Below, piece by piece: positions 33,721 through 46,000 of a DNA stretch of 64,000 bases. Position numbers and translations under genes: made by a program. How positions within the stretch are numbered: the stretch's first letter is position 1; each line of letters begins with the position of its first letter. The DNA is from Druceiella hillmani (lineage: Eukaryota; Arthropoda; Insecta; Lepidoptera; Hepialidae). The stretch covers positions 1,103,501 to 1,167,500 of the forward strand of contig JAYKKI010000126.1 of NCBI GenBank assembly GCA_039881145.1, read 5' to 3'. The notes below the pieces were generated by a model, which saw only the letters and a program-made list of their open reading frames with translations, did no database searches and had not been told where the DNA came from.

Positions 33721-34996
33721 TCACATGTTGAACTTTTAACCGTGTTCCGCATTGAATGGAAGTTTTGTGTCCTTGCGATATACCGACCATAGATACCAGT
33801 TACGCTGTCAACATGTAGTAATAAGTTTACATTATTAAGAAAAAAATACTTAATTTTTCGTATAAAAATTATGTTTTCCTTCGTTTTTATATAACTATTT
33901 GACTCATATGTGTCATCTGTATGAAGTTTCACGAAAATTAAATTAATCCATTCACCATTCAAGTGAATTGCAGGTAATGTGTAATACTTTATCTGCCATA
34001 AAATATACGTGTGCCGAATTTGGTAGCAATTCGTTGCTTTGTTATCAAATAACAGGCAAACTGCAAACAATACTTTTGAATTTATGACATTAGTAGAATG
34101 AGAAAATTTTCATCGTTATAATATTAGGTAAGATAATAAGTTACTTTATCCTTATAATTCAAGATGTATTATACTTTAATAGTTCTTTAACCAAATAATC
34201 GTGCTGAATATTAAGTTGCTAAATATCATTACTTATACCCTTCGTTAAACTATCGATTTCTCCCTTACTTAACTTCTTCTTACAGAAAAACTAATCGACG
34301 TGGTTTTATTCTTGTATTCAGTTTAGTTTATTTTAACTTCAACTTATCTCAAAAATTGAATTCAAGTCTCATGTTAGTGAAACAGTTGAATGGACAGCAA
34401 GGAGGCTTTCGTTTGCGAACTCTGCTTCCTTGGTAAATGTTAATATATAAATATGTATTAAACTGTTTTTCTCTTTTCCCACTCACCTCTTGTTTTAAAG
34501 TTGAATCAGAAAAAAGTTCAAAAGTAGAAGAGAAACAGAGCGCCTTTCGCCGCAATGATTTCCTCAACGAATTTTCTTAATATGATTTATTACGTTTCCA
34601 TATTACGAACAAAAAATTGTACGGCAGTTCGCCCATAATTTATGATAAGCTATTATAAAAACTTTACGTAAACATGGCACGTGCCTCATTTTCCATCGCA
34701 GCGTTCGTAAACATCACCGAGAGATGACCGCCACACGGACTTTCAATGGCTATACACCGCCATAGACAACCATTCCTTGTGAAAGGTCACAATTAATTGT
34801 ACAAAGAATATTATGCAATTATATCAATTACTTCATTTGTCCTGAGCCAACATAATAACTATTTATGAATACAAAGTTTTAAAAGACATCTAATTCAGAA
34901 CTAAAGGCGAGCTACACTGCTAACACTTAACAATTAATACAGTGTTATTTCTCGTATGCGATATATGTGAGATGTTGCTATTATAAAGCGTATTTT

Positions 34997-35001
<5 letters not shown>
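33721..35001. other. Possible dispersed-repeat fragment at 33880-34060; otherwise nothing recognised
   Basis: The text TGTATGAAGTTTCACGAAAA then TTAAATTAATCCATTCACCA has the look of the insect repeats in which a poor pairing of 'AAATTTCA' and 'CCATTCA' phrases precedes a tail, but no partner lies in the window. A block at 34670-34790 (ACATGGCACGTGCCTCATTT, GATGACCGCCACACGGAC) is GC-richer and unassigned. The 161-codon frame ending in the Z-DNA tract is not supported as a gene. Confidence 0.35.
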
Positions 35002-35065
<64 letters not shown>

Positions 35066-35080
35066 TATATACATACACAT
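35002..35080. repeat. (TA)n microsatellite
   Basis: Alternating TA run with a few CA interruptions. Confidence 0.95.
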
Positions 35081-35329
35081 CTAAATATATATTTCTACAG
35101 CTAGATGATGTACTTTTTGAGCATTTTTAAAAAATAATTATTTATTGTCCTTTACTTAAGGTAATAAGGTGCTACCAAAGCGTTTTTGTATATTCTTTAT
35201 AGTTTATTTGGAATATAAAATTTTCTAAATAACATTGTAATTTTTCTGGCTTAGTATAGTTTAATTCAATTTTTAAAAACCAATAATTGTATTCATTGTG
35301 TTTATATGTAGTTAAATATACATAGTTAT
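35081..35329. other. AT-rich sequence, nothing recognised
   Basis: No signal was recognised. Confidence 0.5.
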
Positions 35330-35605
35330 CGTCGCCGCGGTGTTTCGCGTTAATTACAAAGCTAATGACCTTTTATGGGTTGGCGCACTGTCAGAATCCG
35401 AGTTTGATTCCCGGTCCCCCATCGAGCAGGTTGGGTGGAATTAATATAATTTAGTTAAAATATCACAGATGAGTAACGGATAGCAGTGACACTGATGTGG
35501 GAAGCTACACCTGTGATCGCCTACTCGCCTGCTCAGCTTGGCGATTATGGACATTATTAACCACGATTTGCATAATGGAGAGGTCTAAATCCGAAGGATA
35601 GAAAA
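35330..35605 (+). repeat. SINE-like repeat, probably tRNA-derived
   Basis: The stretch is GC-richer than its flanks. It contains AGTTTGATTCCCGG (35401-35414), resembling a degraded RNA polymerase III B box (consensus GGTTCGANTCC) followed by tRNA-like pairing sequence. A clear A box was not located. Its 3' part (CTCAGCTTGGCGATTATGGA, then AATGGAGAGGTCTAAATCCG) recalls the 3' region of insect SINEs ending in GAGAGGCCTAAGTCCAGCAG. Direct flanking duplications could not be identified. The family call is by recall. Confidence 0.5.
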
Positions 35606-37553
35606 CGATTAAGATTTAAGAAAAACTTGCAGTTTTAACTCTCTTCGTACTTAACAAATTTATTTTATTTTTATTTCTCCGTAACAACAATTGAAATTTT
35701 GTTAAAATAAAGAACGATACCGCATAAAAACCAATTTCAAAATTTATTTGTAGTGAAATATACCTAACTGAGAAAAATAAAAATGGGAACAAAAAACCTG
35801 TCAAGGATAAGGAGGACTTGCACTACGAGGGGATTGCTTACATATTTTGGAACTTACAAACGTACAAGGGTACGTAGTATTTTCATTAAACTACTGAGAA
35901 ACATTAATTTTTTACAATTTAATATAATGTTTACTATATGTTTCTTAAGGATAAGAACATGATGGATATTTCAAAAATATTAATCTAGGACAATTGCCAT
36001 AGTATTCGTATAACATTTGATTAGGCTTCTAAAAATCATATTTTTCGTAATTTTAAGTTGAATCTTTCGAAAATGAGGGAAAAAAGGACATACATCTCTA
36101 GAGATAAAAGTTACAAAAAAATATATTTTTGAGAGCCTTGTTATTAATTCCAACGATATCCGATATATGGAATTAAAAAAAATCGAGTAATTAATTTTCC
36201 CCGACCCAAAAATTTTCATATTAATATTATGAGTAATATATTTCATATAATATAATAGAGAATTTTAGCGTAACAGACGTTATGTGTCTAATAATCTTTT
36301 TTATTATTATGAGAAATTTTAAGTTTCTACGTCAAGCAGTTTCCGGGGGAAACGGCTGTGACAGGCAGATAGATACTCACATGAAGGATCTGATGAGATT
36401 TCCGTTTTTCCTTTTAATGTACGGAATTCTATAAATATTTATTTGTGTCTATAAAAGAGAACGAGGAAAGAATTACGAATGATTGAGGTCAGAGGTTAGT
36501 CTATAATTCTTACTTAAATTGTGCAAAAAAGTATAAATGAGGAAGGAGAGGAAAATAGCGGCAGATAGTTTATAACACCACAAAACATGGAACTTTATTT
36601 CTTAGAAGTTAAAGGTTAAAGTTAAAGCAAGTCCTGAAATATTTAGTGGTTTTAAAATTGCTACAATTGATATTAAAACAAGAACAATGGTTGTTGCCAT
36701 TGCTTAAAACTTGGGTAAATGGAACTACATTGCTCAAAATGCTCTGAAGTTGAAGACCTTTTACACGTACGAGGTTTATGGTTTAGAATTTAGTCAGATG
36801 CAAATCAGAATTTAAGTAGACTAACCATGGTCACCTAAAAATTTCCCAATTTAAGAGAGATTTTACAGTGTATTGTGAAATAAAAATCTAATGTCAAATA
36901 ATATGACACAGTTGGAAACACTGTTATGGAAAACCAATTGTATACTATCAGCTAACTTACCTCATAAACAATGAAAAGTGTGTGCTAAAACGTAATATTT
37001 TTCTTTCAGTAGTTTTATCTAAAGGACACTGATCATTTTTTAGTTATAATTTAATACATTGTTTTAACAATGAAGACATTTCGGTGTCTTTGAAATTCGA
37101 TTTTAACTTTTTTTCATTGCTCCGATTTCATTTTTATCCAAAACCAGAAAAAAACTGTTTTCAATATTGGCAAGCCTAATTATATTCCATCCGCTTCTCT
37201 GTAACTCTAAAACCTTATGCCCGTGCCACAATTCCATAGAGATGAAATATGTATTTATTACGTTTGTATCACGAAAATTCATTATTTTTTTTTATTATTA
37301 AATTAGCAAGGTTTCCGATGAAAATAAGTTATACTTCCATTTATAGAAATGCATTACGTCGAATACTTGTATGCATTATGCATTTTAATACTGCAGAATA
37401 ATATTAATTCGCATAAATCAAATTATGATTACACTAATACATAAACATTTATTGACAAAAATAGCTTAAATTTAGGTATACAAAAATAGCTTAAAATTTA
37501 AGTGTATCTTATTTTGAATTTTATTAAAACTGATAAAAAATAATATTTAACAT
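35606..37553. other. AT-rich sequence, nothing firmly recognised
   Basis: Near 36320-36430 the text CAAGCAGTTTCCGGGGGAAA, GACAGGCAGATAGATACTCA and TTTCCGTTTTTCC weakly recalls the 'GACGGACAGAC ... GGGTTCCGTTTTT' tail of the insect repeat at 16 kb. An 88-codon minus frame (35980-36246) has no motif. Confidence 0.4.
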
Positions 37554-37621
37554 AAGAATGTCCTAAATCATCAATGATAAAAAGTTAAATTTTTTTATCA
37601 TTGATGATTTAGGAAATTCTT
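37554..37621. repeat. Near-perfect 30-bp hairpin
   Basis: The arms 37554-37583 and 37592-37621 pair at 29 of 30 positions around an 8-nt loop. It is one of the longest simple hairpins in the window. Confidence 0.85.
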
Positions 37622-38767
37622 GTGTTTTATATGGGATAAATGATACACTATTTTCCAATTTACACTTTCTTTGCATAATCGTGCAACACGTAGCTAGACA
37701 TCCTCGGAAAGTACATTTGTGCTAATTTCACTTCAATCAGTTAAATATTCTCTAAGGAAGAAGAAAGAAGCAAATAAACAAACTTGTATTTTTATATCTA
37801 ATTACGTAGGTGTATAAAATGCAAGTAAGCGATAATAGTATAGTCAAAAGTAAAAAGATTGCGCGACCATCACGCTTCGAGCGTTAAGATTGAAAATCCT
37901 ATCTAACATTATAAAGGCTAAAGTTTGGATGGTTAAATTTTTATTATTCTAAAATCCCTTAATTTCTGAATAGATCCCGAAAACAAAATTTGGGACATGA
38001 ATACATTATAGAATAAGTTAATAAATAAACTTTTGTCTCCAAATTTGGTTTAGTTCCTGGTGAATCGCATCCATCTTCAATGACATTTATTAAGTTACTT
38101 CTCAATTACTAGCATGTATTAACTCATACCGCCTACGCCGAATTTCCAAAATCAGTCATGGTTCCACTGGTATAGCATAATAATTTCTCCCCATTATAAC
38201 TGGCTCATAATGTTGCCATATAACTCGAATAGATTCGTATAATAACGCTCACGATGTTACCATATAACTCGAAATAGAGAAACAGAGGAATTAAACTCTT
38301 GGGTGATACAGACTATATCACTGTAGTCCACGCTAAAAAACTGCGTATAAGAGATAATTATTTGTATATATTATAGATATTAGAGTAATAAAAAAAGATA
38401 TTTTATTGGCGGAAAACATATATCATTATTCTGAAATGTTCAGGTAACGTACCAACAATAATAAATTTTAAGCCAATTATTTCAATACGATGAATATATG
38501 CCCGGCGATGAATACACGCTTTGTTATATCTAAGAGTATAACGAAAAAGGAAACAAGCCGGACTTACTATATTGACAGATTGTATCCATTAAAATGCTGA
38601 GTGCCCGCGGAGGGTGGTAACTTCAAATGGTAAATTCAAAGTAACTTCAAAATGCAACTCGTGCTCTTTCCGCCACTGATGTGTTTAATTTGTCATTACA
38701 GTTTTCGAATGTATATTACTTAAAGTAGCAAAAGATGTTTTACTCACATAATTCCGATGAGTATTTT
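37622..38767. other. Nothing firmly recognised
   Basis: A partial duplication of CCATATAACTCGAA occurs near 38216 and 38261. Slightly GC-richer text near 38590-38690 was not assignable. Confidence 0.45.
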
Positions 38768-39321
38768 AACAGATAATATTTGTGGAATTCTTCAGTACAT
38801 GATAAGTGATTAAGAATCCTAATTATCTCTATGTTACTAGTAATAGTATTAGGTAAGTAATTAACAGATAATATTTGTGGATTTCTTCAGTACATAAGTG
38901 ATTAAGAGTCCAAATTTTCTCTGTGTTACTAGTAATAGTATTAGGTAAGTAATTAACAGATAATATTTGTGGAGTTCTTCAGTACATAAGTGATTAAGAG
39001 TCCAAATTTTCTGTGTTACTAGTAATAGTATTAGGTAAGTAATTAACAGATAATATTTGTGGAGTTCTTCAGTACATAAGTGATTAAGAGTCCAAATTTT
39101 CTCTGTGTTACTAGTAATAGTATTAGGTAAGTAATTAACAGATAATATTTGTGGAGTTCTTCAGTACATAAGTGATTAAGAGTCCAAATTTTCTCTGTGT
39201 TACTAGTAATAGTATTAGGTAAGTAATTAACAGATAATATTTGTGGAGTTCTTCAGTACATAAGTGATTAAGAGTCCAAATTTTCTCTGTGTTACTAGTA
39301 ATAGTATTAGATAAGTAATTA
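38768..39321. repeat. Minisatellite: six tandem copies of about 92 bp
   Basis: Units begin AACAGATAATATTTGTGGA at 38768, 38863, 38955, 39045, 39137 and 39229, giving periods of 95, 92, 90, 92 and 92 bp. Each unit contains TTCTTCAGTACATAAGTGAT, CCAAATTTTCTCTGTGTTAC and AGTAGTATTAGG-like text. Copies 3-6 are almost identical, while copy 1 is the most diverged, suggesting growth toward the right. It ends about 240 bp before the left arm of the large inverted repeat. A minus frame across it (39135-39350) translates the repeat and is not a gene. Confidence 0.93.
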
Positions 39322-39563
39322 AGTAACTCATAAATTAAATACCCCCACAAGCTTCCTCAATACATCTTCTCCACTACTTCGACATATTTGTTTACATATC
39401 GTACTCCTTGAAATTATAATGAATCAATAAAATCTCCTGAAGTAGGTATCTTAAGCTTCGTTATTTGTAATGAAAAGCAAACGTTTCAATGACACTTAGA
39501 AACACAGCAGGTTTTACTGAAAAAATGTTTAGGGATAAGTGTAGCTAGAACTTTCAAACGAAG
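39322..39563. other. Spacer between minisatellite and inverted repeat
   Basis: AT-rich, with nothing recognised. Confidence 0.5.
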
Positions 39564-42500
39564 CTAAATTATAACTTGCAATCAATATTTTCATAGTTCA
39601 ATTTAAAATTTGATTTTAGGTCCAATATGCAACTGTGAAATCTCCATAAAAATTATTTGGAATTTATTTTTTTATGAAATTAGGCTCCTTTTACGATGGA
39701 ATGATAAATTTTTCTACACAAGTTATGCAAACATTTTCATAGAAAGGTCTGCTTTGTTGTTAGTTGAAGTGCATAATTTAGTATTAATAAGTCTGGAGAG
39801 TTTTGAGAAAAGGGTCATAATGTGAATTAATTTGCGGTAAGAACTTGTAATTCAGAAAAATGACTATTCTTTATTTCAATAATGCCGATCCACAGAAACC
39901 GTATTTTTATTACAGCAATATAATTTAATCATAAAACAACCCATTTGGGTATAATTTTATACAAAACTATTATCGTTTACTATACTATAGTTAGGTTTTT
40001 GAGTAATTTGTTTTATGTAAATGTAGATAATTATTGATTTAACGATTCCTCTTTCTATAAATTTGTACTCCGCTAAATTCCGTTTGTGTAGTAAATACTT
40101 TATAGTTCTTCCGGTGTTGTAACACAATAATATATACGCTATCTTGTTTTCAAGTTATTAAGTAAAGAAATGTATATTAATCTATTTTGAACAGATTTTG
40201 GAACCAAAATTGGAGGGAGAATTTACCTAACCAATGGAATATATTTTATTACTTTTCAGAAATTTTCGGAATGAAATAATTTGTGTGGGTGCTGGACTAC
40301 GATATATGAAAATTAAAAAGAATGGAACATGTATTTATATACGCGCGTTCGAAGTTATACTTATTTGGCATAATATAAGAAAAATTTTATTGGGCACACA
40401 AATAATGAATGGAAATAAAATAACAAAAGGACTGTTGTTTGATTATAAATACGGTTGGTAAAATCTAAATTTAATCACATAATTACATTTTAAAATTACA
40501 ATTTTTTCTCATACAGTATAGTAAAAGATTTGATCTTTTTATCTTGAATTATAACAATTATCATTTATATATAATTGTTATACAAATATCATTAAATAAC
40601 TTCAAAAATTGATACTCATAAACATCTGATAGAAATTCCTAAAAATATATGTAGCAATAAAGCACGAATATATTATAACTAGAAATAAATACATATAATT
40701 TCTAAATTATATCCAAGGCCATGGTATCTTTTGGTGTTGACTGAACTGGTACATCATTGACAAGTGATTTATGGAAATTAAAATAGGATATGAATACTTT
40801 TGTACTAATGGCGTAGAGATATCACATAAATACATTATTACTAGTGGTGCAAAGTTGTGTTTTTCAAATCTTGGGATAATTGTTAATTGTTAAATTTACT
40901 TGTTTTTGAAGAAAGTCAATGAGTGAACCTATATTTTCTTGGATACAATTGATGTTAAAGTCTCCACTCAGAATCACTGATAACTTATTTTCTCCTCTCC
41001 TATTTTCTCCTCTCCTCCGACTGTTGTGTATGGCCATATTAACCTTTTTAAAAAATTAATTATATGGTCAATTTTTTTATTTGGAGTACGTAACGTAAAG
41101 TACCATTAAAATAGTTTTCTTACCGTTTTTCATTTTGCATTCCACAACAAAAAACTGGCCGATTTATTTATTCTATTGGATTTCAATTGTAAGCTAAATA
41201 TCTGCCAGACTTCTACCAAATTATCGCTCCAACTTTATTATTTTCTCACACAGAGTCGTTTAAATGTTGATCATTTTTTAAAATTAAATTTAAAATAAAT
41301 TAAATTAAATTTAAAATAAATACCTGTATGTAATTAATTGTTAAATTTACTAAAACAATCTAAGAAAAGTTTAGTTATAGAAAATTTATTCCACTTTACT
41401 AATTTTAAGTATTTAATGATTTATAATTTATAATGCAAATAAATACATACCGATTCGAAAGGTCTGGCAGATGATTAGCTTAAACTAGAAAGCTAGCGGA
41501 AAAAATACAATGGTGGACTACTTATCTGTCAAATAAACTATATAAATAAATGTTAAGTGAGCAACTTCGGGGTGTCGATTTTATGTTACATCGTACCAAC
41601 TTCATTCTCTATTTTTTAAATTTAATTTTTCGTCATAACGCGCCTATAGAAGTATATGTCGAAAAACAAGATATTAATTTTTATTTCTAGATTTACTTAT
41701 TTAAAGTAAAAATTGTGTATAATTCCTCAAATCAATTTCGGAACACTGAAACAAGAACGTAATGAACACAATTTCATGCATCATTCACGAATGTTATTGA
41801 AAAATTTATACAAAAGTAAATAAATTGTCAACAAAACATATTATCATAGCAAATATTTCAACTGCCACATTTTTTCAAGTAATTATAATCAAAAATATAT
41901 AAACATTAGCTACCTACCCCTGATTTTCACGAGAAAAGAGGCATGTGACTTTTTCATGGTAATCTTAACGATTTAGTTATTTATTATATACTATAGTTGT
42001 ATACAGAATTGTGCAGTTATAGGTGTTATTGTGCAGTAACATAATGAATTAAAATAGTAACCTAAAAATGCACCTCGTATACTTCGATTCGTTTTCATTA
42101 AAATTATTATTGTTCAGTAATATACTGGCTGAAAATATTAAGTCATGAGTTTTCAAACAACCCTTTCAGACGTACCTCTGCCTATTTCACTTTTAAAATT
42201 TATCGATACCTCTAGATAAAATAAGAAATATTATTTTGTAAGTCTTGTGCAATTTCTGGTCGTGAGAGTCAAAAAATTCGAGTACAAAAAATAATTGTAC
42301 TGAAGACAAAGAAAATTCTTTGGATTCTCTTTAGATGACTACTTTTAGAGCCCTAAAACATGTCTATATAATTTAATATTATGACATTTTAGTAGAAATT
42401 GAATCCACTTTATACAGAATCATTAAATATATAACAAGAGAATGTGAATCGCAAATGAAAATCGAAATATGTACGTGTTTTAAATTATAAAAGGTATTTA

Positions 42501-42736
42501 TCAACAAAATATTTAAAACATTTAGTAGTATGTCGTTACATTTAAAAGCCTGAATTCACTCTTTAAATTGACTTCACTATAAAAATTCATATTGTGTAAG
42601 AAATATGGTTTTAAAAATAATCTTATTATTTTAACGCACGTACCATTTGCTGGGTTTCATAAAATAAACTATACAGAATAAAGAATGCACCGCGCATATG
42701 GAAGACATTTGCAACTAGTGAGTAGAGGGGAGATCT
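39564..42736 (+). repeat. Left arm of a 6.7-kb inverted repeat
   Basis: This arm of about 3.17 kb is the reverse complement of 43042-46268, from CTAAATTATAACTTGCAATC at its outer end to CTAGTGAGTAGAGGGGAGAT at its inner end. Over the parts I compared, identity looks around 95%, with scattered substitutions and indels. The arm carries a dead endonuclease relic (40721-41150, minus strand). It also holds a nested smaller inverted pair: the GTCTGGCAGAT segment near 41463 against its complement near 41205. No terminal target duplication was recognised at the outer boundary. A 75-codon frame at 40234-40461 lies in it and has no recognised domain. Confidence 0.93.
40721..41150 (-). pseudogene. Helentron-type endonuclease relic, left-arm copy
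   Basis: On the minus strand it reads VILSGDFNIN, LIDFLQKQVNLTINN, TTSNNVFM*Y and STKVFISYFNFHKSLV. These are the signature blocks of the endonuclease/exonuclease/phosphatase domain that in insects is often found with Helentron (rolling-circle) proteins; the family consensus has SGDFNVNF and YISYFSYHKP. The Asp and Asn of SGDFN are kept, but stop codons interrupt the frame after KI and after VFM. Both stops are also present in the right-arm copy. No helicase or Rep motif was found nearby. A LINE origin of the domain is a less likely alternative. Confidence 0.7.
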
Positions 42737-43041
42737 TGATTTGTATGGATGACGTCTGTAGAAAATTTCGGGATCCCTCCAATATTAAGGGGAAAGAAAA
42801 TGGAATAGGGTAATATTAGAGGATAAACACATTTAAGAGTTTATATGATTTCAAAAGTTTTACTAACAAATCTCAATTTATTATATTAAAATTTACAGAT
42901 GAAATAGTTATTTTAATTGGACATTTTAATACAGCCTCACTTTTCCAAAAGAAATCTCTATAATAAAGGAAAACAAATCTATTAAAAAAATTATATTTTA
43001 ACGGGTTTTGTCTAATGACATATATCTCAATGAATGGACAG
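42737..43041. other. Central spacer of the 6.7-kb inverted repeat
   Basis: About 305 bp of AT-rich sequence that is not shared between the arms. No gene or motif was recognised. If the region is transcribed through, this would be the loop of a very long RNA hairpin. Confidence 0.85.
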
Positions 43042-46000
43042 AGATCTCCCCTCTACTCACTAGTTGCAAATTTCTTCCATATGCGCGGTGCATTCTTTAT
43101 TCTGTTTAGTTGATTTTATGAAACCCAGCAAATGGCACGTGCGTTAAAATAATAAGATTATTTTTAAAACCATATTTCTTACACAATATGAATTTTTATA
43201 GTGAAGTCAATTTGAAGAGTGAATTCAGGCTTTTAAATCTAATGACATACTACTAAATGTTTTAAATATTTTGATGATAAATACCTTTTATAATTTTAAA
43301 CACGTACATATTTCGATTTTCATTTGCGATTCACATTGTCTTGTTATATATTTAATGATTCTGTATAAAGTGGATTCAATTTCTACTAAAATGTCATAAT
43401 ATTAAATTATATAGACATGTTTTTAGGGCTCCAAAAGTAGTCATCTAAAGAGAATCCAAAGAATTTTCTTTGTCTTCAGTACAATTATTTTTTGTACTCG
43501 AATTCTTTGACTCTCACGACCAGAAATTGCACAAGACTTACAAAATAATATTTCTTATTTTATCTAGAGGTATCGATCAATTTTAAAAGTGAAATAGGCA
43601 GAGGTACGTCTGAAAGGGTTGTTTGAAAACTCATGACTTAATATTTTCAGCCAGTATATTACTGAACAATAATAATTTTAATGAAAACGAATCGAAGTAT
43701 ACGAGGTGCATTTTTAGGTTACTATTTTAATTCATTATGGTACTGCACAATAACACTTATAACTGCACAATTCTGTATACAACTATAGTATATAATAAAT
43801 AACTAAATCGTTGAGATTACCATGAAAAAGTCACATGCCTCTTTTCTCGTGAAAATCAGGGGTAGGTAGCTAATGTTTATATATTTTTGATTATAATGAC
43901 TTGAAAAAATGTGGCAGTTGAAATATTTGCTATGATAATATGTTTTGTTGACAATTTATTTACTTTTGTATAAATTTTTCAATAACATTCGTGAATGATG
44001 CATGAAATTGTGTTCATTACGTTCTTGTTTCAGTGTTCCGAAATTGATTTGAAGAATTATACACAATTTTTACTTTAAATAAGTAAATCTAGAAATAAAA
44101 ATTAATATCTTGTTTTTCGACATATACTTCTATAGGCGCGTTATGACGAAAAATTAAATTTAAAAAATAGAGAATGAAGTTGGTACGATGTAACATAAAA
44201 TCGACACCCCGAAGTTGCTCACTTAACATTTATTTATATAGTTTATTTGACAGGTAAGTAGTCCACCATTGTATTTTTTCCGCTAGCTTTCTAGTTTAAG
44301 CTAATCATCTGCCAGACCTTTCGAATCGGTATGTATTTATTTGCATTATAAATTATAAATCATTAAATACTTAAAATTAGTAAAGTGGAATAAATTTTCG
44401 GCATGTTCATATCTTTTCATTATAATTAAACTTTTCTTGGATTGTTTTAGTAAATTTAACAATTAATTATATACAGGTATTTATTTTAAATTGAATTTCA
44501 TCAATTTTAAATATAATTTTAAAACATGATCAACATTTAAACGACTCTGTGTGACAAAATAATAAAGTTGGAACGATAATTTGGAAGCAGTCTGGCAGAT
44601 ATTTAGCTTAAAATGGAAAGCCAATAGAATAGAGAAAATGGTGAACCACTCATTTGTGAAATTAAATTTAAAATTGGCCAGTTTTTTGTTGCGGAATACA
44701 AAATGAAAAACGGTAAGAAAACTATTTTAATAGTAATTTACATTAAGTACTCCAAATAAAAAAATTGACGATATAATTAATTTTTTAAAAAGGTTAATAT
44801 AGCCATACACAACAGTCGGAGGAGAGGAGAAAATAGGAGAGGAGAAATATATTGGCAGAGGAGAAAATAAGTTATCAGTGATTCTGAGTGGAGACTTTAA
44901 TATGAATTGTACCCGAGAAAATATTGGTCCACTTATTGATTTTCTACAAAAACAAGTAAATTTAACATTTACCAATGATCTTAAGATTTGAAAAACACAA
45001 CATTGCACCACTAGTAATAATGTATTTATGTGATATCTCGACGCCATTAGTACAAAAGTATTCATATCCCATTTTAATCTCCATAAATCACTTGTCATTG
45101 ATGTACCAGTTAAGTCAACACTAAAAGAAACCATGGCCGTGGATATAATTTAGAAATTATATGTATTTATTTCTAGTTACAATATATTCGTGCTTTATTG
45201 TTACATATATTTTTAGGAATTTCTATCAGATGTCTATGAGTATCAATTTTTGAAGTTATTTAATTATTAAATGATAATTGTTATAATTCAAGATAAAAAG
45301 ATCAAATCTTTTACTATACTGTATGAGAAAAAATTGTAATTTTAAAATGTAATTATGTGATTAAATTTAGATTTTACCAACCGTATTTACAATCAAACAA
45401 CAGTCCTTTCGTTATTTTATTTCCATTCATTATTTGTGTGCTCAATAAAGTTTTCCTTATATTATGCCAAATAAGTATAACTTCGTACGCGCGTATATAA
45501 ATACATGTTCCATTCTTTTTAATTTTCATATATCATAGTCCAGCACCCACACAAATTATTTTATTCCGAAAATTTCTGAAAAGTAATAAAATATATTCCA
45601 TTGGTTAGGTAAATTCTCCCTCCAATTTTGGTTCCAAAATCTGTTCAAAATAGATTAATATACATTTCTTTACTTAATAACTTGAAAACAAGATAGCGTA
45701 TATATTATTGTGTTACAATACCGGAAGAACTATAAAGTATTTACTACACAAACGGAATTTAGCGGAGTACAAATTAATAGAAAGAGGAATTGTTAAATCA
45801 ACAATTATCTACATTTACATAAAACAAATTACTCAAAAAGCTAACTATAGTATAGTAAACGATAATAGTTTTGTATAAAATTATACCCAAATGGGTTGTT
45901 TTATGATTAAATTACATTGCTGTAATAAAAATACGGTTTCTGTGGATCGGCATTACTGAAATAAAGAATAGTCATTTTTCTGAATTACAAGGTCTTACCG

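Noticed and set aside
33585..34070. 161-codon minus-strand open frame, the longest in the window
   Set aside because: Its last third is the translation of the stop-poor CA/CG tract (only R, A, V, C). The rest has no recognisable domain and lies in AT-rich, possibly repeat-derived DNA.
35395..35415. A functional tRNA gene
   Set aside because: Only a degraded B-box-like segment is present. No complete cloverleaf or clear A box could be traced, so a SINE relic fits better.
38768..39321. CRISPR-like array
   Set aside because: The units are contiguous near-identical 92-bp copies with no unique spacers, in eukaryotic-type DNA. It is a minisatellite.
40234..40461. 75-codon frame in the left arm as a gene of the palindrome
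   Set aside because: No domain was recognised and the matching right-arm sequence (about 45370-45600) carries substitutions. There is no support beyond frame length.
44727..45134. 135-codon minus-strand open frame
   Set aside because: It is antisense to the endonuclease relic. The homologous left-arm sequence has a stop at codon 8 of the same frame, so the frame is not maintained.
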